This document shows, piece after piece, positions 1 to 7,167 of a DNA stretch of 12,479 nt. Every line of letters starts with the position of its first letter. Within the stretch, counting starts at the first letter, position 1. Under the pieces are notes generated by a model that was not told the origin of the DNA, ran no database searches, and saw only the letters and a list, made by a program, of their open reading frames with translations. Origin of the DNA: Candidatus Levyibacteriota bacterium (GTDB lineage Bacteria; Patescibacteriota; Microgenomatia; Levybacterales; UBA12049); NCBI GenBank assembly GCA_016182225.1, contig JACOXV010000043.1, forward strand, positions 1 to 12,479, in the 5' to 3' direction. Made by a program: the position numbers and the translations under genes.

Positions 1-30
1 GTGAGCAAAGTCGAACCATGGCAAATTTAA
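1..30 (+). CDS. Possible 3' terminus of atpA (ATP synthase alpha), partial
   Basis: The gene before atpG in F-type ATP synthase operons is normally atpA, so its end is expected here. Frame 1 reads VSKVEPWQI and stops with TAA at 28-30, which would overlap the atpG start by 13 nt, in keeping with the overlaps further down the operon. An alternative end is the TGA at 2-4. Nothing in so few residues proves homology, so the call rests on gene order alone. Confidence 0.25.
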   Translation: MSKVEPWQI

Positions 31-869
31 TTTCTATAAAAAGAAGAATAAAAACTGCTCAAAATGTCTCAAAGACAACTAAAGCAATGCAGATGATTGC
101 TGCAAGTAAACTGAAGCGGGCAGAGGACGCTGCACTCTCCTCTCGTCCTTATGTTGAAAAACTTACGATCCTATCAAGAAGTATTTCAAAAAAGGTTGAT
201 CCTTTTAACCTAAACGAATATATGGTACTCCCCAAGGAAACATCTGAAAATCTTATGATTGTTATTGCGCCTGACAAAGGACTTTGTGGAGGACTAGTCA
301 CCAATTTAGCCAGACAACTTCTAATCTTTTATAGGGAAAATAAACATACGTCTTTTGTTACCGTCGGAAAAAAGGCAAATGGAATTATCAGATTTTTTGG
401 TGGGGAGAATATTGCTTCTTTTGATTTTGGCACTACCCTTCCTTCCTACGACGCAGTTTATCCTTTGATGAGCCTGGTTGATGACTATTTTCTAGGAAAA
501 AAGGCGCAAAAGGTTTATATCCTAAACAGTAATTTTAACAGTGTTTTTTCTCAAACTCCTACAGTACATAATCTTCTTCCAGTCGCGTTTGAGGAAGAAG
601 AAAATAAAACAGGTCAAACGCTTTTTGAACCAAGTGCTGATGAGCTTATTCCGGGCTTAATAAGACACTATCTTGAGATGAGACTATACCAATCGCTTCT
701 GGAGACTTACCTTTCAGAACAAGCGGCTCGTATGCTAGCAATGCAAAATGCCACTGATAATGCAAAAGATATAATCGAAGAATTAAGACTGCTTTATAAT
801 AAAACCAGGCAAGAAAAAATTACCAATGAAATATTAGATATAGCAGGAGGTATGTATGTTACAACCTAA
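18..869 (+). CDS. atpG: ATP synthase F1 subunit gamma
   Basis: This encodes the central rotor stalk of F1, which couples proton flow through Fo to conformational cycling of the alpha3beta3 ring at the inner face of the cytoplasmic membrane. The protein is 283 aa, normal for the family. The N-terminal helix (IKRRIKTAQNVSKTTKAMQM, residues 7-26, then IAASKLKRA) and the C-terminal helix with MQNATDNAKDIIEELRLLYNKTRQ (from about residue 240) are the two conserved coiled-coil strands that enter the catalytic ring. The middle region carries the usual GLCGGL motif. The ATG at 18 is chosen because translation from it gives the family-typical MANLISIKRRI start; no strong Shine-Dalgarno sequence precedes it, so coupling to the preceding gene is likely. 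Its 3' end overlaps atpD by 14 nt. No frame or motif defects are seen. Confidence 0.97.
   Translation: MANLISIKRRIKTAQNVSKTTKAMQMIAASKLKRAEDAALSSRPYVEKLTILSRSISKKVDPFNLNEYMVLPKETSENLMIVIAPDKGLCGGLVTNLARQLLIFYRENKHTSFVTVGKKANGIIRFFGGENIASFDFGTTLPSYDAVYPLMSLVDDYFLGKKAQKVYILNSNFNSVFSQTPTVHNLLPVAFEEEENKTGQTLFEPSADELIPGLIRHYLEMRLYQSLLETYLSEQAARMLAMQNATDNAKDIIEELRLLYNKTRQEKITNEILDIAGGMYVTT
845..850 (+). promoter_or_regulatory. Shine-Dalgarno site that sets the atpD start
   Basis: AGGAGG lies inside the last codons of atpG. Two ATGs follow. The one at 852 is in the atpG frame (the Met of the terminal GGMYVTT) and only 1 nt away; the one at 856 is in the atpD frame with a 5 nt spacer. The site therefore supports initiation at 856 and re-initiation across the gene overlap. 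Confidence 0.75.
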
Positions 870-2271
870 AAACAACGATCAGTCGGAAGGAGTTATAGTA
901 AGAGTCTCAGGGCCAGTCGTTGACGTAAGATTTCCAAAGCATGTTCCATTTGTTTTTGACGCTCTCTTTGTTGAGCTAAGTAGTAAATCTAAACTAATTC
1001 TCGAAGTTGCATTTACAATTGGAGACAGAGAAGTAAAAGCGCTAGCCCTTGGCTCCACTGATGGACTTTCGCGCGGAATGAGGGTCAAGAAAACCGGCTC
1101 GCCAATTAAGGTTCCTATTGGGATGCAAACACTTGGTCGAATTTTTAATGTCTTGGGAGAGCCTATTGACGGAGGCAAAGAACTTGATGCTAAGGGACTT
1201 GCCTTTGAACCAATTCATAAAAGCGCACCTCCTTTAACTGAACAGGAAACAAAGGCACAAATCCTTGAGACTGGAATTAAAGTTATTGATCTTATTGCTC
1301 CATTTACAAAAGGAGGAAAAATTGCCGTTTTTGGAGGCGCAGGAGTCGGAAAAACAGTCATTGTAAAGGAGCTTATTCGAAACATTGCAACGGAGCATAA
1401 AGGTCACTCTGTTTTTGCAGGAGTTGGCGAGCGAACCAGGGAGGGAACTGATTTATGGCTCGAAATGAAAGAGGCAAAAGTCATGGATAAAACTGTTATG
1501 GTCTACGGACAAATGAACGAGCCTCCTGCAAATAGACTTAGAGTTGCTCTTACCGCTCTAACCATGGCAGAATACTTCAGAGACGAGAAAAAAGAAGACG
1601 TACTTTTGTTCATAGACAACGTTTTTCGTTTTGCCCAAGCCGGCAGCGAAGTATCAGCGCTTTTAGGAAGAATGCCATCAGCCGTAGGATATCAGCCGAC
1701 TTTAGCCTCAGAAATGGGAGACTTACAGGAAAGAATCACATCAACCAAACATGGATCAATCACCTCAGTTCAGGCTGTATATGTCCCCGCTGACGACTAC
1801 ACCGATCCTGCTCCAGTGACTATATTTGCTCATTTAGATGCAACAATTGCGCTTGAAAGATCAATTGCAGATCAGGGTATTTATCCTGCGGTAGATCCGC
1901 TTACGTCGACTTCCAGAATTCTTGACCCCTCGATTGTTGGGCTCGATCATTATGAGGTCGCCAGAGGCGTCCAGAAGGTTCTACAGCGCTATAAAGACCT
2001 CCAAGATATCATTGCAATACTTGGAATTGATGAGCTCTCAGAGGAAGATAAGCTCGCTGTTGCAAGGGCGCGTAAAATCCAAAGATTCTTATCCCAACCT
2101 ATGTTTGTTGCGGAAATATTTACAGGTACTCCTGGAAAATATGTCAGCGTTAAAGATACAGTTATGGGTTTTAGGCAGATTTTAGAGGGCAAGCATGACA
2201 AATTACCAGAACAAGCATTTTATATGGTAGGAACGATTGATGAGGTAATCGAAAAAGCAAAAGAATTATGA
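856..2271 (+). CDS. atpD: ATP synthase F1 subunit beta (catalytic)
   Basis: This is the catalytic subunit of F1, which makes or hydrolyses ATP at the alpha/beta interfaces. The 471 aa length is typical. Visible motifs in order: N-terminal beta-barrel (about 11-80), Walker A GGAGVGKT at 160-167, the catalytic-glutamate motif GERTREG at 191-197 (E192), Walker B LLFID at 250-254, the ALLGRMPSAVGYQPTL stretch at 268-283, and the intact DELSEED motif at 392-398 that contacts gamma/epsilon. All key residues are present, so it should be active. Having Walker A, GER and DELSEED together separates beta from alpha. The start overlaps atpG by 14 nt behind an AGGAGG; the stop overlaps the atpC start as ATGA. 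Base composition is more balanced than in the sugar genes downstream. Confidence 0.99.
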   Translation: MLQPKNNDQSEGVIVRVSGPVVDVRFPKHVPFVFDALFVELSSKSKLILEVAFTIGDREVKALALGSTDGLSRGMRVKKTGSPIKVPIGMQTLGRIFNVLGEPIDGGKELDAKGLAFEPIHKSAPPLTEQETKAQILETGIKVIDLIAPFTKGGKIAVFGGAGVGKTVIVKELIRNIATEHKGHSVFAGVGERTREGTDLWLEMKEAKVMDKTVMVYGQMNEPPANRLRVALTALTMAEYFRDEKKEDVLLFIDNVFRFAQAGSEVSALLGRMPSAVGYQPTLASEMGDLQERITSTKHGSITSVQAVYVPADDYTDPAPVTIFAHLDATIALERSIADQGIYPAVDPLTSTSRILDPSIVGLDHYEVARGVQKVLQRYKDLQDIIAILGIDELSEEDKLAVARARKIQRFLSQPMFVAEIFTGTPGKYVSVKDTVMGFRQILEGKHDKLPEQAFYMVGTIDEVIEKAKEL

Positions 2272-2678
2272 AGTTAACAATCAACATTCTTACCCCTCAA
2301 TCTCAAATCTATAGCGGAGAGGCTGATGAGGTAATTGTTCCTACGGTCACAGGAGAGATTGGCGTTCTTCCCAATCACGTTTCCCTTCTGACTCAAATTC
2401 TGCCAGGAGAGCTGCGAATAAAAACAGGCGAAAAAACGCAGTATTTTGCCATAATGGGAGGGTATTTGGAAGTAGCAAACAATCTGGTTAATGTTTTAGG
2501 GGATTATGCAGTCCGAGCTGAGGATATTGAGGTTGCCAAGGCCGAACAAGCTAAAGCAAGAGCGGAAAAAGCCAAGAATGAAAAAGTTAGCCTGGAAGAT
2601 TTTGCTACGATTGAATCTGAGCTCAGAAAGTCACTGCTCGAACTCAAAGTCGCCAACCGCCGCCGAAGACCTTCATAA
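2268..2678 (+). CDS. atpC: ATP synthase F1 subunit epsilon
   Basis: The epsilon subunit of the rotor stalk links gamma to the c-ring and can inhibit ATP hydrolysis. It is 136 aa, about the usual length. Residues 1-85 form the beta-sandwich domain, with the conserved EADEVIVPTVTGEIGVLPNH pattern (18-37) and an FAIMGGYLEV strand. Residues 86-136 are charged and helical (AEQAKARAEKAKNEK and onward), the two-helix C-terminal domain; it ends in a basic tail, RRRRPS. The gene starts within the atpD stop (ATGA), a standard coupled junction. No convincing terminator follows; the next 80 nt instead hold a possible promoter and a hairpin before a tRNA. Confidence 0.96.
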   Translation: MKLTINILTPQSQIYSGEADEVIVPTVTGEIGVLPNHVSLLTQILPGELRIKTGEKTQYFAIMGGYLEVANNLVNVLGDYAVRAEDIEVAKAEQAKARAEKAKNEKVSLEDFATIESELRKSLLELKVANRRRRPS

Positions 2679-2679
2679 T

Positions 2680-2708
2680 TTGCCCTTTTGGTCGATATTT
2701 CATAAAAT
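2680..2708 (+). promoter_or_regulatory. Candidate sigma-70-type promoter upstream of tRNA-Thr
   Basis: TTGCCC (2680-2685, 4 of 6 to TTGACA) is followed by a 17 nt spacer and TAAAAT (2703-2708, 5 of 6 to TATAAT). Transcription would start near 2715, about 47 nt before the tRNA. It starts right after the atpC stop, which suits a separate unit for the tRNA and the Ig-like gene. A+T-rich sequence gives such matches by chance, so this is tentative. Confidence 0.35.
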
Positions 2709-2730
2709 ATAGTTGCTTTCGTTCTCAATC

Positions 2731-2751
2731 TCAAATTTTGAAGAAATTTGA
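2731..2751 (+). other. Small A+T-rich inverted repeat (hairpin) before the tRNA
   Basis: TCAAATTT (2731-2738), a 5 nt loop TGAAG, then AAATTTGA (2744-2751) make a perfect 8 bp stem ending 10 nt before the mature tRNA 5' end. There is no T-run after it, so it is not a typical intrinsic terminator. It could mark a processing site in the tRNA leader or be chance in A+T-rich DNA. Confidence 0.35.
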
Positions 2752-2761
2752 CAGAGGAGAA

Positions 2762-2833
2762 GCCGTTTTAGCTCAGTGGTAGAGCAGCTGTTTCGTAAAC
2801 AGCAGGTCCTCGGTTCGATCCCGAGAAACGGCT
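2762..2833 (+). tRNA. tRNA-Thr (anticodon CGT)
   Basis: A complete cloverleaf can be folded by eye. The acceptor stem is GCCGTTT (2762-2768) with AAACGGC (2826-2832) and discriminator T2833. The D-arm is GCTC/GAGC. The anticodon stem is GCTGT/ACAGC (2787-2791 and 2799-2803) around loop TTCGTAA, with anticodon CGT at 2794-2796, which reads the ACG threonine codon. The T-arm is CTCGG/CCGAG with loop TTCGATC. The 1-72 G:C and 2-71 C:G pairs and the G35-T36 anticodon bases agree with threonine identity in bacteria. No CCA is encoded; it must be added by CCA-adding enzyme. The final 9 nt (AAACGGCTC, 2826-2834) recur at 2838-2846. Confidence 0.95.
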
Positions 2834-2846
2834 CTGCAAACGGCTC
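2826..2846 (+). repeat. Short direct repeat of the tRNA-Thr 3' end
   Basis: AAACGGCTC occurs at 2826-2834 (tRNA acceptor strand and first flanking bases) and again at 2838-2846, separated by 3 nt (TGC). The second copy could also pair with the tRNA 5' strand (AGCCGTTT, 2761-2768). It may be a slippage duplication. An integration-site scar is less likely because no integrase or element is seen nearby. Confidence 0.5.
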
Positions 2847-2878
2847 AATTTTCTGGGATAAACAGCAGGAAAATATTT

Positions 2879-3592
2879 ATGGCAAGAAAATCATCGAGAT
2901 TTTACAAAACACTCGAGAAAAAATCCAGAAGAAACCTGGTAATTAGTGTTATAGGAATTATTATAATTCTTGGTGTGCTTTTTAAATTTGGCATCCCTCT
3001 TTTTGCAGACATTAGTTTTTCCTTCGGACAGTTGTTTTCGGGAAAAGAAGACCAGACAACTGTAGGTAAAATCGAAGATAACTTTCTTCCCTCCCCTGTT
3101 CTTGATCAAACACCCCTGGCCACAAACAGCGCCAAGATAAAAATAAGCGGCAGCGCTACGCCAGAAAAAAAAGTAGAATTATTTCTTAATGGAAAATCCT
3201 ACGATCGGGATGAGGCAGACGAAGATGGGGAATTTACCTTCAACATAACTCTTACCGAAGGAGAAAACCTTATTAAAGCACGGGCATCAGATGATAAAGC
3301 CGAAAGTGATTTTTCAGAAACCCATATCATAACATTCAAAAAATCTGAACCGAAGATTGAGTTGGAAAAACCTCGAGATGGCGACAACTTTGCAGTCAAA
3401 AATATCGAAGTAAGAGGAAAAACCGATATCGGAAATAGAGTAACAATAAACGGTTTTTGGGCTGTCGTGGAAGGAGAAGTTTTTTCCTATAATTTAGAAC
3501 TTCATGATGGAGAAAACGAAATTATTATTCAGGCAGAGGATGACGCCGGAAATAAAAAAGAACAAAAACTAAAGGTCAGGTATTCTCCGTAA
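2879..3592 (+). CDS. Membrane-anchored protein with two Ig-like domains
   Basis: The function is not known; it is probably an extracytoplasmic structural or binding protein. The 237 aa chain begins with a basic cytoplasmic tail (1-19), then one hydrophobic segment (about 20-42, VISVIGIIIILGVLFKFGI). After a linker come two tandem beta-rich repeats of about 80 aa (about 83-154 and 157-235). Both carry the pattern 'I.V/I.G.T/A...K/RV..NG' followed by 'L.EGEN/L.DGENEI...A.DDAGN', typical of bacterial Ig-like or glucodextranase-B-like surface domains. No catalytic motif is visible. AGGA at 2867-2870 gives an 8 nt spacer to the ATG. It lies 45 nt after the tRNA and may be co-transcribed with it. 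Its last 17 nt overlap the convergent Wzy-like gene on the other strand. A role in anchoring or assembling the surface is only a guess from context. Confidence 0.8.
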   Translation: MARKSSRFYKTLEKKSRRNLVISVIGIIIILGVLFKFGIPLFADISFSFGQLFSGKEDQTTVGKIEDNFLPSPVLDQTPLATNSAKIKISGSATPEKKVELFLNGKSYDRDEADEDGEFTFNITLTEGENLIKARASDDKAESDFSETHIITFKKSEPKIELEKPRDGDNFAVKNIEVRGKTDIGNRVTINGFWAVVEGEVFSYNLELHDGENEIIIQAEDDAGNKKEQKLKVRYSP

Positions 3593-4754
3593 TCCCAATC
3601 AAAATTAACATCCACAGAAGAATAAAAGGATAAAAAATCAGATTATTAAAAAGTGAACCAACCCCTAAAGCAATAATTGAAACAAATAAAACTTTACCTC
3701 TATCGCCTTTTTTTAAAGAAAACCTTAATAAAGAAAAGATTAAATAAACAAATGCAAAAAATCCAACCACCCCGGATGTTGCAAGAATAAAAAGAAATGA
3801 ATTATCTGTTCCAGCAGCCGATCGAATTTTCAATCCTTTATTTACTAAAAAATTATGTTTTTCCTGTGCATATTTATAAGAATTAAACCCTATTCCGAAT
3901 ATGGGATTTTCTTTAAATATTTGGATTGCTTTTTCGGCAGATTCAAACCTTGCAGAAATTGACGCAGTTCTTAAAAGCTTCGTTCCTTCTCCGAAAAGAG
4001 AATTACTGAAGAAGATTAAAAACAAAATTAAAAAACCAACAATAGCTATAATAAGTTCTTTCCTTCTTTTCTTTGTGAATAAAAAAATAAAAAAACTTAT
4101 TAAAAGCATAATATAGGCGCTTCTTGAAAAAGTTGTAAATATTGAAATGAATGTTAACAATAACAGGCCGGATAATAAGTTTTTCTTTTTTCCTTCTGTT
4201 TGATTAAGAAATAATCCCAATACAAAAATAAAATACAAAACTAAAAATGCACCGGCAAAATTAGGATCTAGGAATGAAGAAAAAAATCTGTAGAGATGCT
4301 CATCCCATCCGGCATAATATAAATTTCTTAGATTTGGATATAAAAAAGTTTGAAAAAATCCAAGTAAAATAAACAAAAAACCAGAAAATAAAAGTATAGT
4401 TTGTAATTTTTTTTCTCTGAACTCTTTAGACAAGTAAGAAAAAACAAACAGTATTGAAATATAAGACATAAAGCGAACAAGATATGAAAAAGAAACTAAA
4501 AGCTGGTCTGTCTTAAGATTAAATAAATTAATAGCCAAAGACAAAGACAGTGCCGAGGAGAAGATAATCATCGGAACAAATGTTACTCCATGTTTTATTC
4601 TTCTCCGAAAAACTTTTACTAGATAAACAAAGGCAATCAAAACAGCAATGACATCGCTTATTAAAATTCCGACGTCTTGATAATCTATTCTGAAGATTTG
4701 CCCAAGGGGGATAGAAAAAATCAAAAAAATAAATAAATATTCTAATAAACCCAT
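3576..4754 (-). CDS. O-antigen ligase / Wzy polymerase family membrane protein
   Basis: This is a polytopic membrane protein of 392 aa with about ten hydrophobic segments, typical of the Wzy_C (PF04932) superfamily. These proteins polymerise flipped oligosaccharide units or ligate a glycan to a carrier or protein on the outer face of the membrane. Visible family features are a loop SSFLDPNFAGAFL (about 159-171), TTFSRSAYI with R211 (207-215), SISARFESAEKAIQIF (265-280) with NPIFGIGFNSY (283-293), and TDNSFLFILATSGVVG (316-331). The latter pair matches the family's large periplasmic loop and following helix. Polymerase and ligase cannot be told apart by eye; the surrounding Wzx and glycosyltransferases favour polymerase. 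Its start overlaps the preceding GT39-like gene by 13 nt, indicating an operon. It is the last gene of the cluster, with its 3' end overlapping the convergent Ig-like gene and no terminator hairpin seen. Confidence 0.8.
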   Translation of the reverse strand: MGLLEYLFIFLIFSIPLGQIFRIDYQDVGILISDVIAVLIAFVYLVKVFRRRIKHGVTFVPMIIFSSALSLSLAINLFNLKTDQLLVSFSYLVRFMSYISILFVFSYLSKEFREKKLQTILLFSGFLFILLGFFQTFLYPNLRNLYYAGWDEHLYRFFSSFLDPNFAGAFLVLYFIFVLGLFLNQTEGKKKNLLSGLLLLTFISIFTTFSRSAYIMLLISFFIFLFTKKRRKELIIAIVGFLILFLIFFSNSLFGEGTKLLRTASISARFESAEKAIQIFKENPIFGIGFNSYKYAQEKHNFLVNKGLKIRSAAGTDNSFLFILATSGVVGFFAFVYLIFSLLRFSLKKGDRGKVLFVSIIALGVGSLFNNLIFYPFILLWMLILIGITENT

Positions 4755-6343
4755 TCTTCTTGGAGAGTATAAACCTTAACTCCCGTTTCTGGATTGTAAT
4801 ATACAATTGGCCAAAATGAAAATCTTTCCGGAAGTTCTGAGTTTTGAGTAGCAATATGAGTAAACATATCACCTTTTTTCACCCATGACTCATGAATAAA
4901 AGGGAAATCCACATAGTATAAATTATGAAAACCGTAAAGAAGTACCCTATCCTCTTTTCTAATGTTTCTTTCAAAATACCCGTCTATATCGTAAAAATCC
5001 CCATGGCCAAAATTAAGGTTTTTAGTCAAAAATTCTTTTTTGGATTGATGTCCCTCTAGATATGTAATGAATTTTTCGTTTGCTAAAAATCTATATGGGA
5101 TCGATACCGAAGAAACAAATATTATTATAAAAATCACAAACAGTCTAAGCCGAACTTCTTTCAGCTCATTTACTACCAGCAAGCAAAGAAGAGAAAAAAT
5201 CGGAAGATAGGGCAAAATAAATCTTCCCCCTCCAGTTCTTGGCGTAAAATACCAAATCATAAATCCTAGAATAGAATAAATAACAATAATCTTATATTTC
5301 GCTAGTTTCCCAGCCAAAAATAAATACAAAATTATAGGAAGCAAGACTAAATATATTGGGGATATAGGATCAGACGATTTAAGAAAAATTTCAAATAGTG
5401 AATGAAAAAAATTAAGAGGATTAAGGATAGAAAGATTAAAAGAAGTATCATAATACTTCGTAAAAACTGGGTGAATGGGACTGTTCGTATTTACGAAAGA
5501 AAAAACAAACCAAGGCAGCGGAACAATTACGGAAGGAATTAAAAAATAAGTAAAATCCTTAAGAGATTTAGCCATTTTTTTGTTTTTTAAAAAAATTAAA
5601 ATAAAGAAAATTCCGACTGATAGAATAGCCAAAAGCTTAACTGAAATAGCTAGTCCTATTAAAATTCCGGAATAAAAAAGCAGTTTGAAATCCCCTTTCT
5701 TAATCCAGATTAAAAATATAGAAAATGCCATCAGTTCAAAAAAAGTTCTAGCCAAATCAACATATGCGGTAGTGGATTGCCATGCTACAACCAGATTCCC
5801 GTAATACAAAAGAACTGATAAAACAGAAAAGCTAACTGAAAGATATCTTCTGGAAAGCTGATATAAAGCTATTGAAGTTAAGATTCCAAACCCGAAATGA
5901 ACCAGCTTTGCTAAAATTTCTCCCGATAGAGAAATTGAAGCCAAATATAACATCTCTGTAAGTTTTGGCATTGCTGAATAATAAAGAAGTCCTCCCGGAA
6001 TATAAGTAATAATTTTTTCCATCATATAGATCTTGGGAATCGCCAAATGATACCAAAGAGCATCAAATGACAACTCAGGACCAAATACACCAATTAAGTT
6101 AATACATGATTGAAGCAGGATAAGAAATAAAAGAAATGAAGCGAATTTGTCTTTATTAATAAGACTTAACTCTTTTTTAATACCTAAAACATTAGATCTT
6201 AAAGATTCCCTTTTTATGTAAACGAAGAAAAGGAAAAAACCAAAGGACAAGAGGAAAAAATTAGTTTTATTTATAAGCCCCAGCAATCCTATGGCTAGAA
6301 CCAAATACGAATAAATTCCAATCAATAAGGCAGTTGAAAACAT
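4742..6343 (-). CDS. GT39/ArnT-like polytopic membrane glycosyltransferase
   Basis: This 533 aa integral membrane protein has roughly a dozen hydrophobic segments and a soluble C-terminal tail. The first extracytoplasmic loop contains ELSFDALWYHLAIPKIY (90-106), with D94 in the position of the catalytic Asp of GT-C enzymes of the dolichyl-phosphate-mannose/ArnT type, which use polyprenyl-phosphate-linked sugars. The AYVDLARTFFELMAF segment further on also fits this superfamily. The tail after about residue 425 includes DRVLLYGFHNLYYVDFPF, often seen after the last helix in such proteins. It would add a sugar on the outer face of the membrane, to the glycan or to a protein. Acceptor and sugar are unknown. 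A purine-rich GGGGAGGG (6346-6353) sits just before the ATG, with a short spacer. It is separated from the upstream GT2 gene by 73 nt and overlaps the downstream Wzy-like gene by 13 nt. Confidence 0.72.
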   Translation of the reverse strand: MFSTALLIGIYSYLVLAIGLLGLINKTNFFLLSFGFFLFFVYIKRESLRSNVLGIKKELSLINKDKFASFLLFLILLQSCINLIGVFGPELSFDALWYHLAIPKIYMMEKIITYIPGGLLYYSAMPKLTEMLYLASISLSGEILAKLVHFGFGILTSIALYQLSRRYLSVSFSVLSVLLYYGNLVVAWQSTTAYVDLARTFFELMAFSIFLIWIKKGDFKLLFYSGILIGLAISVKLLAILSVGIFFILIFLKNKKMAKSLKDFTYFLIPSVIVPLPWFVFSFVNTNSPIHPVFTKYYDTSFNLSILNPLNFFHSLFEIFLKSSDPISPIYLVLLPIILYLFLAGKLAKYKIIVIYSILGFMIWYFTPRTGGGRFILPYLPIFSLLCLLVVNELKEVRLRLFVIFIIIFVSSVSIPYRFLANEKFITYLEGHQSKKEFLTKNLNFGHGDFYDIDGYFERNIRKEDRVLLYGFHNLYYVDFPFIHESWVKKGDMFTHIATQNSELPERFSFWPIVYYNPETGVKVYTLQEEWVY

Positions 6344-6416
6344 ATCCCTCCCCTACACAAAAGATTAAATAAATAGTAAATAACTACAGATATAGCCCAA
6401 AAGAAGAACGCTGTTT

Positions 6417-7163
6417 TCAAAAATTTTTTTGCCATAACATCCAAAGCTTTGCCCTTACCAAAAATGAGTGAAAACTCATGAATATTGCAAAAATAAATCC
6501 TTCTATGCCATCAAGAAAACCTCTTCTTATAAAGAAATTTAATAAAAACTTCGCTTTTGGATAAAGAATTATTGTAATAAACTTGACTTTTTTTTCTTCT
6601 TTAAATAACTCGTTCGCTTTAAGAGTAGTATATAAATTAATCTCTTTTAAAAATTCCGTTATAGATTTATGCGGAAAATGCAGGATTGGATTTTCGAGCT
6701 CCTCGGTTTTTCCCTCCACCAGCATTTTCTCATGCACTATTCCCTCCCATCTTGCCCCATTTTTTTTTGCCAGTCTTAGTAATCTTACAGATGCTGTTTC
6801 TCCGTGTTTTAAATATTTACCAAATAAAAAATCTTCTCTTTTAAAGAGGAAACCGTTTGTATCTTTTCGAGCATCAATTTTATAAATGATTTCTTTTCTA
6901 AGAATCGAGCTTATTCTTTCATCAGCATCCAAAAATAAAACAAAATCACCATTTGCCTTTTCTAATGCAAAATTCCGCTGTGAAGAAAAGTCATTTTCTA
7001 GCCTTCGTTTAAATATTTTTACCCTATATCTCTCGGCAAGCTGAATCGTTCTATCTTCGGAAAAATCATCGATTATGATTATTTCATCACAAAAATCAAG
7101 CGACTCAAGACAATCAACTATATTGACTTCTTCATTTTTTGTTAAAACCACAGCAGACAACAT
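6417..7163 (-). CDS. GT2 glycosyltransferase, WaaE/KdtX-like
   Basis: This is a 248 aa family 2 (GT-A fold) glycosyltransferase acting on the cytoplasmic side. The start MLSAVVLTKNEEVNIVDCLESL (1-22) is the classic nucleotide-binding beginning of the WaaE-like subgroup, with CDEIIIIDDFSEDRTIQLAE (25-44) after it. The metal-binding DXD motif is LDADE at 78-82 (D79, D81), and RWEGIVHEKM (138-147) holds the conserved W-x-G-x-x-H-E signature of this subgroup. The C-terminal 60 residues are hydrophobic and aromatic and probably lie against the membrane. It starts 4 nt after the methyltransferase stop, without an obvious ribosome site, so it is probably coupled. WaaE enzymes add glucose to heptose in Gram-negative LPS core, but the true sugar here cannot be inferred. 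Confidence 0.85.
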   Translation of the reverse strand: MLSAVVLTKNEEVNIVDCLESLDFCDEIIIIDDFSEDRTIQLAERYRVKIFKRRLENDFSSQRNFALEKANGDFVLFLDADERISSILRKEIIYKIDARKDTNGFLFKREDFLFGKYLKHGETASVRLLRLAKKNGARWEGIVHEKMLVEGKTEELENPILHFPHKSITEFLKEINLYTTLKANELFKEEKKVKFITIILYPKAKFLLNFFIRRGFLDGIEGFIFAIFMSFHSFLVRAKLWMLWQKNF

Positions 7164-7167
7164 AAAT

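Noticed and set aside
879..1178. Long open frame on the minus strand inside atpD
   Set aside because: Antisense shadow of a highly conserved gene. Its translation has no recognisable motif and no ribosome site. The same holds for other out-of-frame stretches inside atpD, atpC and the sugar genes.
2754..2760. Shine-Dalgarno-like AGAGGAG before the tRNA
   Set aside because: No start codon lies within a usable distance and the sequence runs directly into the tRNA 5' end, so it is probably chance.
6344..6416. Possible promoter in the 73 nt gap before the GT39-like gene (TTGGGC, 16 nt, TACTAT on the minus strand)
   Set aside because: Both hexamers are weak (about 4 of 6) and no extended -10 is present. 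In DNA this A+T-rich such matches are expected by chance. The gap otherwise shows only the purine-rich GGGGAGGG before the ATG.
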